Positions 1-10,024 of a stretch of 64,000 nucleotides of DNA are shown in pieces. Every line of letters begins with the position of its first letter. Position 1 is the first letter of the stretch. Source of the DNA: Copromyces sp. CBS 386.78 (lineage: Eukaryota; Ascomycota; Sordariomycetes; Sordariales; Sordariaceae); NCBI GenBank assembly GCA_030685235.1, contig MU839095.1:248001-312000 (forward strand), given 5' to 3'. The notes under the pieces were generated by a model, which saw nothing but the letters and a program-made list of their open reading frames with translations, did no database searches and had not been told where the DNA came from. The translations under genes were made by a program, and so were the position numbers.

Positions 1-187
1 CTCTACCCCGCACTGTAACAACTGAACTCCACCCTGATCCGCGGCCCTGGCAGGCTGTGCTGTTGCCTCCACTTGCCCGGCATGGACACAGCCAATCCAG
101 ATGGGGGCCGGTTGGTTACTCGCATTTTGGCAGACAATGGCAACCACATTCGACTTTGAGTCCTGTCAACCGGGGAAGTCATCATGT

Positions 188-393
188 CTTTAGCGGTGAA
201 AATGTATCCTTTTTGCCAAGAAAACCCCTCTACTTCCAATACTTGGTGGCCTTCCAAAATTTCACCAAGCGCGCGCAAAAACTAGCCAAACCCAGGTATC
301 TACGTGGCCAAGAAGTATCTGTGGATAAAAATAACGCTAACCGATTGGGCAAAAGACGGTCTTGGCAAAAAGGATACATTTTCACCGCTAAAG
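188..393. mobile_element. Small MITE-like element with 34-bp perfect terminal inverted repeats
   Basis: Bases 188-221 are the exact reverse complement of bases 360-393, with 138 bp between them. If the TA dinucleotides at 191-192 and 389-390 are the target duplication, the element is 193-388 and its ends start GCGGTGAAAATG. It has no coding capacity. The size, long inverted ends and possible TA duplication suit a Tc1/mariner-type MITE, but no second copy was seen in the window, so the family assignment is an inference. Confidence 0.6.
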
Positions 394-2914
394 GGATGGG
401 ATCGTCCGTCTGAATCCATCCTCGATTCCCGCCAGTCAATTCTCCCTCGGGCCTTTTCATATGGCCTTTTGTTATGGTGGTTTTTGGTCCTTTACACAAC
501 CCGGACCTCGGATGATGATAGGAATATGTTCATGGTGGTTACAAAGACTCGAATAACTATCACAATATTGCGGCGACTCACAGTTCCAATGCAAGCCTCT
601 ACACCGAAGCAGGACCCTTTGCTCATCACGAATTCCTCCAAGTATCCAACGAACCCGAGTCTCTCTGAAATTTTTCACATCCCAGTCCGCATCCCAGGGA
701 ACCGGAAATTCCTATTCGCCTTTACATCACTTTCAGGCGGGCTGAGGATCGACTGTGCATTAATCGGAAAACTATCTATCAAAAAGCAATGTTTGGACGT
801 CAACACTCGAGCTCGAGCCTTGGTAACCTCTCACTTGTCTACAAACGAGTCCCAGGCTTGTGTGCTAGTTTTCCCGTTTGGCGCCACCCTCCTCTCATCC
901 TTGAGCTCCTCATCCATCACCTTTCCGATATGACAGCTCCACGGGAGCTTGTTGGTGAACACCCCGGCTGCCCCGATCAGTCAGTTTCGCTCTCCCGCAT
1001 TGTAAGCATACTGTGATCTACCCAGGAAGCGGGGATGGACATGGGATTTCGGGTTTGCCTCCCCAGCTCATGCATTTTGACAAGTTCGATACCACACTCA
1101 CCATCACACACATCACGGCACTGAGCCACATCCGGTGCCGCCTTGGTTAACTTGGCTGGAAGATACCGGATTGCATCACATCCATCGTCGTCCGTTTCCC
1201 AAAGAGACACCCCAGGCTTTTGGCTCCTCCGTCAGACCCCTTCTCGTCTCAAGACCAACCTGGAACACTCAATCATCCAGGTCTCGGCCATGGCTCCTTC
1301 GCTCATTTCTGTCGAGATAGTCGTGTAACCCGATGTGTAACCATAATACAGGCCGGGGCCCTCAAGTTCTCGACCCATGGCGACACCAGGATGAAGGACG
1401 AGGAACACTACGTAGGTCCGGTACAGCTAGGTCAAGGTGTCAAACCAAACCCAGCATATGTACATGTATTCAACCCCGCGGCCCTTGGTCATTGTGGCAC
1501 GACCGTTGTGTATGCGTTCCTCTGTTCCTGCCAGTGTGGGAGTGGGAGTCATGACCCTTCCCGCCAAGCAAGTGGCCCCGATGCAGTTCATCTGATGGCT
1601 GGATTTCGCGACCGAAGCTAAAAACAGGAAACCAAACCACATTAGCCCCGAGGCAATCAAAACCGCTCGATCTAGAACGTTTTCTGCTTGTAGAACAGGA
1701 GACACTTCGCAGGACTGTCCTAGACAGACAGACCTAGGGAAGTTTGGTAAACGAGGAGGCACCCGAGCGTTACTGTCTCGGGTTTTCATACATGACCCAT
1801 CAAGAAAACGATCCTCGATCAGTCCTCTGGACAATCTAGTCTGTCTAGAGGAAGATGCTAGTGTGTACCATACACCTTGTTCATGAACGCCCAATGGGAC
1901 CATGTCTAGGTAAGCCTCATGGATGTTGCCCTTGGTGGTAGAGAGCGTGATAGGGTATTGGCAACCGGCCGGTACGGTACGACAGATAACCTTCATGTAA
2001 CATGTTGTACGCATGTCGAGGTATGTAGGAGCCGATGCTGGATCACGGTTACCTTGCCTTACCTCGAGGCAGGATTCAGGTACTATGCAGTGCTCGCAAA
2101 GTATGACCTTACTTACATTTTGCCTTGCTTTGCTTTGGTTCCTCGCTCGCAGAAAGCTACAGCATACCGGTAGCTATTGCAGCATCTGTATCACACAGCA
2201 AGCAGACTAGAGAGATGGATGAAAGATCAAGGAATGGAAACTTGGTGGATTGACTCCTGGTCTGGTTGAAGCAAGAAGAGGAGTGGTCTGCCAAACTAAT
2301 CTAGATACACTCCAAACAACAGAAAAACCTTACTGGGAAACAATATTCCCAATGGTAACAACAGTCTAGGTATAGGACTCTGAGGACTCTCCACCCAATT
2401 TCGAAGAGACAGGACCCCGAGGACTCGAGAACGTCCCTCAAAGCGACAATCCCCTTGCCATGTCGCGTGAGTGCATGCCAATCCAAAACAAAACCCTTCA
2501 GGGTCTCGCGAAAACCTTGCATACCGGCACACATTACCCATACAGTGTTTACAGGATACAAACCTATCCGGTCCTGCATTCAGCCTCCTTTTCCGAATGA
2601 TCGGTGTTCAAATGTTCTCTCGTCTTGTTATCCGTCATTTATCTCTCACTGTCTCCAATGTCGTCAACCAGGACCTACCGTTCAGTTGTCTCTCCCAACG
2701 GAGAGGCTTCGTTCGGGCCGGAGCATTTTGTTCCTGTTTACTCTTGATTTCTTTCCTTTTTGCCATCAAGTCATTATCGCCAGCCCGTCTGCCTTGCCCA
2801 AAACTAGGTGGACGGCCATTTTTTACCCCTTCCTCTCACCTTCTTCCCGAGTGTGCTCACAGTTGTTGGCTTGCTGCAAGATATCGATGACTCAATCTAG
2901 GTACACTGACAGTC

Positions 2915-2959
2915 AAAAAAATACCGTCCCGCAACTCTTGGGGAGGGACAGTATTTTTT
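2915..2959. repeat. Short hairpin
   Basis: An A-rich arm ending ATACCGTCCC (2915-2930) pairs with GGGACAGTATTTTTT (2945-2959) around a 14-base loop. There is one G-T type mismatch in about 15 pairs. It lies in an intergenic region and its role is unknown. Confidence 0.45.
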
Positions 2960-3409
2960 AGATTGGCACTTTTTACTCTCATCTACATAGTAATGCCGGG
3001 GCCGTAAGCACACTCGGAGTTTCAAAGTCGAGAGTCCAGATTCCACAGTCCAGAGTCCAAGGACGCAAAAAGTACCCCCCGATTATCCACCCACCCATCG
3101 ATTACCTTGGTAATGCCGCCCTTCATCCCGGCCGCAGGAACAGTTGACAGCATCGGTGACAGCCTCTTCCCGGCCGAGCCACAGCAGCGGGTCAGTAGGA
3201 GTAGGTAGTGAATATGTGGGATGTATGGTAGGATCTGGGATGCAGTGTAGGATATGGATACCCGCAGGTGGTAGCGCTTAGCCCGCTCTTGCCTGCTCGG
3301 ATAGGTAAAAAGTAATGTGACTTTTGAGGCTGGCTGCAAGCCTGCACCTTTTGGTTCCTGCACCTGCACATTCGATCTTGGATTGGGACTATATCACGGT
3401 AGGTAGGTA

Positions 3410-3736
3410 CAATCTAACCCTGGTTTGTTTGTTAGTCTGGTACAAAAAACGCCCATTTCCACTCTCGAACTACTAAAAGTAGAAAAGAATTCAGGCTTCG
3501 AGCGGACGGGTGCCGTAGAGGGGACTGCTCTCTTATATCTTTTTATTTTGGAGGCCTTAAATGAAGACGGAAAGAGGCATAAGAAGCTTCTGTGGCGTTT
3601 TTAACCCTTGCCATTGTCCCATAATGCTTCAAACGGAGGCCAGTTTCTCTTTTTGAAGGCCAATAAAAGCTCCAAATCTCCCCTGCTCAACCCTTGCCCG
3701 AAGAACCAAACTAACAAACAAACCAGTATTGAATTG
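3410..3736. mobile_element. MITE family 1, copy A
   Basis: This is a 327-bp non-coding element with imperfect terminal inverted repeats of about 30 bp. The core of the repeat is CTGGTTTGTTTGTTAGT. It is flanked by TA on both sides (3408-3409 and 3737-3738). The two ends differ mostly by C/T changes. The same ends occur in four other elements in this window (6602, 32030, 51910 and 56503). TA duplications suggest mobilisation by a Tc1/mariner-type transposase, which is not encoded here. Confidence 0.8.
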
Positions 3737-4610
3737 TAGGTAGGTACACACCCACTTTATTGAGTCGAGGAGGAGGAAGGGCGAGGGGAGGGACGGAAGC
3801 GGGAGGCAGACAAGGCGGGGGGCTACGGTTGCTGGGTCACGGTAGAGACGGGTGTAACACACGATGCAGGAACTGCTTCGCCTGGACAGAATTTTTGTTG
3901 GTCGTCATCAAGCCAATTCAATGTTCCCGTCCGTACATACCTCTACATGACGCCAGCATCGTGGGTCTTGACATCCCCTAGGTACCCTCTACCCCCACAC
4001 TCTGTCCGCTATTGTCCTGCTGCTTCCGCTTTACGATGAGACTCTGCGTTATCTGCGACAAGATGGATACTTGGTAAAGGAAGAACCTGATACGAAAGCT
4101 GGAAAGCAAGAAGCAATAACTACAGCCCAACAGCTGCGCTTAGCCTTCGATCTTAGCTTTTAACCTACCGCGGCACCCGGGACATGTGTAATGATGTAGC
4201 TGCAAAGAGAGAGGAAAGGATTGACCCCCTAGGTAATTCCTATCTCCCGATTTCAGGGACTCTTCTTTTCTTATTTCCCCTTATTTTCCCTTTTTCTTTT
4301 TCTGTTCACAGTCCGGCCATAACTACCAATCACTGCCCATCATTGGCTCTTTTACATACGACGCGGGTGACCGGAAGGTCTTTCAGCCAGGTATAAGCCA
4401 CCATGCAATGTGAAGCCAGGCCGAATTCAAGGGTAGTCAGTCACTTGCTTGGGGTATTGTTGAAGAGCCGCGGTTGCCACACGCAGGTAGATAGTTAAAC
4501 TTTTGTTTTGTATGTAACTTTGATTATCTCATAGCAGGCTTATTATCCAGGACGAATACGTCCAGATCGGAATAAAGCCTGCCAGGTGTTAATCGGTAAG
4601 GTTGATCCAT

Positions 4611-6052
4611 TTAGAGCTTCGCGTCAACCTCGCCAAACAGGTTCAAAAATGCCGTGTGTACTTCGTCTGTAAGATCGCTTGCTTGAAGACTGCGGCCTTT
4701 CTTGGCAAATGCCAGACGAGAGCATTCCTATGAACAGTTTCTTGTTAGCATATTTCCATGGCATAGATAGGTAGGATAGACATTATGTGGTAGAGGGCGG
4801 GAAAGTGCCGAGAGCCATAACCCAGAAATCACAGCATAACTCACCCTCGTAATGGCGCTTCCACCAAAAACAGCCAAACCCATCAACTCCTCCTTCTTAA
4901 GCTTATTTCCATGATCCCAAAGACCGTCAAGGTACGCCGCCCTCCAGCCCAAAAACGTGGCAATACTTCCCGTCAGCGTGTCTCCCTGCCCACCACTCCT
5001 CTTCAAGCCGCCCTTCAAGTCCACCGTTAGTGTCACATTTCCATCACTGAGGTAGTCGTTGGATCCCTTCTGCACCACCATGACGCCGCCGAGCGCCTTA
5101 GCCAGCGCCTCCACCTTGGCCGTCTCACCCGCCGTCTTCTCAGCCTTCTCGACCTGCTCGTCCACGCCGAGCGCCTTGGTCAACCGGGCGAACTCGACCA
5201 CGTTGGGCGTCACGACGGCGTTGTCGTAACCTTTGATGAGGGACGGGTCCTTGGCGACCAGCAACAGGGCGTCGGCGTCGAGAACCATGGGGATCCCCTT
5301 CTCACGCGCCGCGGTGATCACCTTGGCGACAGTCTCTTGCATGATAGGGTCGCGGCCGAGACCGGGACCGATGACGAGCACGTGTAGTCGGTCGAGCATG
5401 GGGATGATCTGGGCCGCTACTTGGGTAGGGTCGGTGTCCGGCGCAGACTTTGTGAGCGAGGATGAGGTGTCGGACTGTGAGGGGCTGAGGGCCGGCGGGG
5501 AGGAGCGCATGAGCGGGTGGACCATGAGGTTGGGCGAGTAGGTCTTGATAACTTGGGCGGCGTTGGGAGTGCAAATTACGTGGGACTATTATTGTCCATG
5601 TTAGTCGGTCTCGTAACTGGCGATGTGGAGGTGGGGGTTGGAAGGCCAAACTTACGAGATCAGAACCCAGTCTTGCACTCGCCATGGCGGAGAAGTAGGG
5701 AGCACCTGTGTAGTCCTCGCTACCGCCGATGACAGCTACACGGCCGAGTTGTCCTATAGTCGGGGAATGGTGAGTTAGCTATTTGCCTCTGGGCAAATTT
5801 CCAGCTGTTGCCATCAAGGGGCTTCTCCTTTTGTACCCTGAAGCTTGGAATAGCTTCCAGCAAGCCCAGAGCAACAACGGCGAAAAAGACAAATTCGTCT
5901 TCCCCATCCCTAAGCCACTAGATATCCCAAGTTGGACATGACAAACCTTTATGGAATTTCTCCAGCAAAGGCGGCACCATTTGCCGCACACGGGCTAGCA
6001 TTTGCTTGGTGGTCGCCGACATTTCTGGGCCTGTTGATGAATTGGAGGACAT
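4611..6052 (-). CDS. ATP-dependent (S)-NAD(P)H-hydrate dehydratase (YKL151C/CARKD family)
   Basis: This repair enzyme dehydrates the damaged cofactor NAD(P)HX back to NAD(P)H using ATP or ADP. I assign four exons on the minus strand: 6052-5947, 5753-5656, 5585-4845 and 4727-4611. They join in frame to 353 residues. Introns have GTTTGT, GTAAGT and GTGAGT donors and TAG acceptors. The protein has the family's early [12 protein letters not shown] motif, a [15 protein letters not shown] block, GPGLGRD for nucleotide contact, and [11 protein letters not shown] near the C-terminus, which holds the catalytic Asp of the ribokinase-like fold. The start ATG at 6052 gives a short N-terminal extension, [12 protein letters not shown], with no clear targeting peptide. 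An upstream exon carrying a mitochondrial presequence cannot be excluded. It lies upstream of, and in the same direction as, the ATP synthase gene. Domain and splice evidence are strong. Confidence 0.92.
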
Positions 6053-7283
6053 ATCTTGGCGAGGTGGGAAATAGTAGCTAGATCAGTGATGTTGTCAGTT
6101 TAACAGAGATTTATCCACAAAGTACGGTATGGAGTGATCCAGAAGTACTGCGCCGCGAAACCAAGTGCTTGGATCCAAAGAACCGTCCAGGTCTTGAAAG
6201 ATGGGATGGGATAAAGTGGAAGTCTGGAACGAGTGGGATGACGCGGGGTGGTGCCTTGCACTTACATTGGGTGTTTTTGAGCTCCGACAAATGGGCTTCC
6301 GGAGTTCAGCGCGATTGATGAGCAATTGGTATGTTAAAAGTGAAGAAGAGAGAAATGTTCAGCTTGTCAGTGAAGTCGCAGGTTATTTGAGTTCTCATTC
6401 AAAAGAAATCCGATGGAATTGGGAGCTGTCGATCGAAGGCGAAGACCCAATGAATGCTGTTTGGGTGAAGCTGCTAACTGCCTTGTTGGGGCTGTCGCTC
6501 ATGATGTCACTGACGCTTTGCCCCGCCAAGCCTCAGATTTCCAACTGCTGGTCACCGGTCTTTCAGCACAGTCCAAAGTATTCAAATCGAGATCGCACAT
6601 ACAACTTGATGCTGGTTTGTTTATTAGCTGGGTACTCCTAACATACTGAACAATAAAAACGCAATAACAAAATTCAAAATGGCTTGTGCAAGGTAAGACC
6701 ATGCGTTTATTGTAGAATGAAAGGGATTAGTTAGATAGAGGTCTCGAGCTAATAAACAAAACCAGTATTTATTTTGGAATCTACACAGTTCAGCTAGTGG
6801 TCCTTTGCTGGATAACGAAGTATTTTGAAAAGGGGGGCTCGTATGCTTTGGAAGGCGGCTGAAAGTGAATATAGAATCATCTGCTCACATGTTCGGTCGT
6901 AACGTCATCGAATTATGTTGTTTTCCTTATTGTAGAATGAGTAAGTACAGGCACATGGTTGAAAACACATCAGATCTTCCGCTGTAAAGAAACAAAAGAA
7001 TGCACACCGTAATCCTTTGCACAAGCCTTCCCACTGAGTGTAGAATTCGTAACCTCGTATTTTCAGTGCCTGACAAAAGGAATTGAGTGCTTGATTGAGA
7101 CTTGCTCTAATTTACAGTAGGTTCGCCTAGAAAATCTCCCCTTCTCACGCGTCCATTCCTCAGTCCAGCACCCGACGGAAGACGGAACACCTTCCTCTGG
7201 AAACACGGAACTGTGCGGTAAAGATAACGGACCCACTGCGCGTTTTCAAGAACCACGGAAAATTATTTCATATTTATATGCAT
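6053..7283. other. Intergenic region between two minus-strand genes
   Basis: No protein gene is supported. The region contains MITE copy B (6602-6781). It should also hold the 5' flank of the NAD(P)H-hydrate dehydratase gene and the 3' flank of the ATP synthase alpha gene. Small open frames such as 6201-6641 overlap the MITE and look random. Confidence 0.6.
6602..6781. mobile_element. MITE family 1, copy B (short)
   Basis: This is a 180-bp element with TA at both borders (6600-6601 and 6782-6783). The left end carries GCTGGTTTGTTTATTAGCT and the right end is its inverted counterpart with a few extra bases. Its interior matches copy D at 51910. Both carry GGTACTCCTA...ATACT just inside the left end. 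Both also carry a GAAAGGGAT block near the right end. The differences are mainly transitions. Confidence 0.78.
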
Positions 7284-10024
7284 TTAACCGAGGAAGCTCT
7301 TGGTGAAGCTCTGGATAACGTCACGGAGCTTGGCCTCGAGGTCCTTGGAGATGGCACCCTCCCTGTCGATGGTGGCCATGATCTCGGTCTCGTTGGTCTT
7401 GAGGTGGGCGAGGAAGTCAGCCTCCCACTGGAGGATCTTGGCAACGGGGACGGAGTCGAGGAAACCGTTGACACCGGCGAAGATGAGGGGAACCATCTCG
7501 TTGACGGCCATGGGGGAGTACTGCTTCTGCTTGAGGAGCTCGGTCAACTGTAGAGGGACTTGTCAGCTCTGCACCAAGACACGGGCGGTTCAGCTTGTTG
7601 GTACTTACACGCTCACCACGGTTGAGGGTCTGCTTGGTAGCAGCATCGAGATCGGAACCGAACTGGGCGAAGGCAGCGACCTCACGGTACTGGGCCAAGA
7701 AGAGCTTGAGGGAACCAGCGACTTGCTTCATGGCCTTGAGCTGGGCAGCGGAACCGACACGAGAGACGGAAAGACCGACGTTGATGGCGGGACGGATACC
7801 CTTGTAGAAGAGCTCAGACTCCAAGAAGATCTGACCGTCGGTAATGGAAATGACGTTGGTGGGAATGTAAGCGGACACATCACCACCCTGGGTCTCAATG
7901 ACGGGAAGAGCAGTCATGGAACCACCGCCGTGGGTCTTGTTCATCTTGGCGGCACGCTCGAGAAGACGAGAGTGGAGGTAGAAGACATCACCGGGGTAAG
8001 CCTCACGACCGGGGGGACGACGGAGAAGGAGGGACATTTGACGGTAGGCAACGGCCTGCTTGGTAAGATCGTCGAAAATGACGAGCGAGTGCTTGCCGGT
8101 GTCTCGGAACCACTCACCCACACAAGCCTGCATTGAGAAGCTTCTTGTTAGCCAGTCTGGTCTGGTTGGTTTCAAACGGGGGGCGGGAGTCCGAGGGGAA
8201 GATGTTTGGTGATGTTTGGTGATGTTTTGGGACGGGGGTGGGGAATTTGGAAAAAAAGTGGGGAAATGTGGAAAAAAGTGGGGAGATGTGGAAGGGGGTC
8301 CTGCAAATGTCTGGGAAGGGTATGGTGACGATTGAAAGGTGTCGAGAGTTATCTGCAAGACATTTTCCCATGTTCGAGAGGTGTCCAACCAGAATATGGA
8401 GGTGTTCAACCAAAATGAAGAGGTGTTCAACCAAAATGAAGAGGTGTTCAACCAAAATGGAGAGGTGTTCAACCAAAATGAAGAGGTCTTCAACCAAAAT
8501 GGAGAGGTGTTTAAATGCCAATAGAAGGAGTCTGGTGAAAATTGGAGGGGATTTGATCTGGCAACGCAACCACTTACACCGGTGAAAGGAGCGAGGTACT
8601 GGAGGGGAGCGGCCTCGGAGGCGGTGGCAGCGACGACGATGGAGTACTTCATGGCATCGTTCTCCTCGAGGGTCTTGACGAGCTGAGCGACGGTGGAACG
8701 CTTCTGGCCGACGGCGACGTAGACGCAGTAGAGCTTCTTGTCCTCATCGGAACCGTTGTTCCAACGCTTCTGGTTGAGGATGGCATCGAGAGCGACGGCA
8801 GTCTTGCCGGTCTGACGATCACCAATGATCAACTCACGCTGACCACGGCCGATGGGAACCATGGCGTCGACGGACTTGAGACCAGTCTGGACGGGCTGGT
8901 TGACGGACTGACGGGGAAGAATGCCGGGGGCCTTGAGCTGGGCACGACGCTTCTCCTTGCAGTTGATGGGGCCCTTGCCATCGATGGGGTTACCGAGGGC
9001 ATCGATGACACGGCCGAGAAGCTCGGGACCGACGGGGACATCGACAATTTCGCCGGTACGCTTGACGGTCTCACCCTCCTTGACGAGACGATCGGAACCG
9101 AAAAGGACGACACCGACCTGGCCGGCCTCGAGGTTCATGCACATACCCTTGACACCAGAGGCGAACCTGGGGGGTTGACGGTCAGATATTGGGCAAAAGA
9201 GCATCCGTTAGTTAGGGGCGGAACATACTCAACAAGCTCCTCAGCCTGAACGTTGGCCATGCCGTGAACACGGGCGATACCATCACTATACGGAAACGAC
9301 ATGTCAGCATCCACAAATTCGCGTCATGCTTCTGGTTAACCACAGCAGCAGCAGCAGCATCGTCTTCGCGAACATCCAGCTTCAACGCATCGCGTCGCGG
9401 GTGCGGTCGGAATCGTAATCGTAATAGTCGTCGCTAGTGTTGTTCTTGTTGCTGCTATCGTCGTTGTCGTCATTGTTGTCGTCGTGTTGACATGAGCTTG
9501 CTGAGCTTCTTTCGTGATACCGCGTCGACCCTGATGCTCCCCTGCCGTTCCCCCTCTCTGCTGCCAAGAATCGTAACCATAACCCAGAAAAAACGTACCC
9601 GACGGAGAGGACGCGGCCGGTCTCAGCGAGGTTGGACTCCTCCTGGACACCGCGGATTCTCTGCTCGAGGATGGAAGAGACCTCGGTGGGAGTGGCCTTG
9701 GCGTCGGCGTAGGTGCGGGCCTGGACGGCGGAAACTACAGGTGCGGCATTTCGCTGTTGTCGAGTTAGCCCTAGCCGAACCTTGGTGACATGCTTCACGA
9801 CACATGGACAGCCCCCCCAACAAGCCCATCGACATCCTCGAGGCCATGCGCCATGATGACAAAGCTCCAGGTGCTCCGGGACCCGATGAGGTTATATAGA
9901 AAGAGGCGGCCGGTGATGTTGAAGGTGGATCGGGTGTGCGGAGTTAACCTACCGCGGCGACTCTGCCGGTGGCAGAGAAGGCGCCGACGGCGCGAGTGCT
10001 CTGGCGGAGGGCGTTCCGGAACAT
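7284..10024 (-). CDS. atp-1: Mitochondrial F1F0-ATP synthase subunit alpha
   Basis: This is the alpha subunit of the catalytic F1 head in the mitochondrial matrix. It binds nucleotide at non-catalytic sites and alternates with beta subunits. Six exons on the minus strand join in frame to 551 residues, the usual length: 10024-9953, 9753-9599, 9285-9229, 9166-8578, 8127-7609 and 7547-7284. The N-terminus, [16 protein letters not shown], is Arg-rich and lacks acidic residues, as mitochondrial presequences do. The Walker A motif GDRQTGKT, the [14 protein letters not shown] block and the C-terminal helical domain are intact. Donors are GTAGGT, GTACGT, GTATGT, GTAAGT and GTAAGT. The fourth intron (8577-8128) is unusually long at 450 nt and contains a minisatellite. 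At the junction after that intron the protein reads [13 protein letters not shown], where GCAMGEYFRD-like sequence is usual, so that join deserves transcript support. Identification is certain and exon borders are very likely. Confidence 0.96.
8133..8213 (-). repeat. 3' part of atp-1 intron 4, exact duplicate of 11165-11245
   Basis: Read on the minus strand, this 81-bp block covers the branch-site region (GGCTAACAAG) and nearly reaches the TGCAG acceptor of the 450-nt intron. The same 81 bases occur on the plus strand at 11165-11245 with no difference that I can find. The two copies are therefore inverted relative to each other, about 3 kb apart. Confidence 0.88.
8378..8515. repeat. 21-bp minisatellite inside the fourth intron of the ATP synthase alpha gene
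   Basis: About 6.5 tandem units of 21 bp with the core AGGTGTTCAACCAAAATG run from 8378 to 8515. Inner units are nearly identical and outer units are more diverged, as expected for slippage or unequal exchange. The array lies wholly inside an intron (8128-8577), so copy number can vary without changing the protein. Confidence 0.9.

Larger units (their letters stand above)
1..4610. other. Gene-poor intergenic region
   Basis: I see no supportable protein gene here. The longest open frames (304-933 plus, 1427-2014 minus) have no recognisable domain, no low-complexity pattern typical of fungal proteins and no convincing splice context. The region does hold a perfect 34-bp inverted repeat (188-221 and 360-393), a short hairpin (2915-2959) and one copy of a TA-flanked MITE family (3410-3736), all listed separately. 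Confidence 0.6.

Noticed and set aside
304..933. 209-residue plus-strand open frame
   Set aside because: No recognisable domain; it starts inside the small inverted-repeat element and its composition is not protein-like.
1427..2014. 195-residue minus-strand open frame
   Set aside because: No domain, signal peptide or repeat pattern; not supported beyond its length.
8114..8569. Open frame with repeated [12 protein letters not shown] units
   Set aside because: It lies inside atp-1 intron 4 and simply translates the 21-bp minisatellite, whose unit is a multiple of three.
9336..9798. Asp/Thr-rich open frames near the second atp-1 exon
   Set aside because: They run from exon 2 into the intron 9286-9598 and only reflect CGT/GTC-type repeats there.
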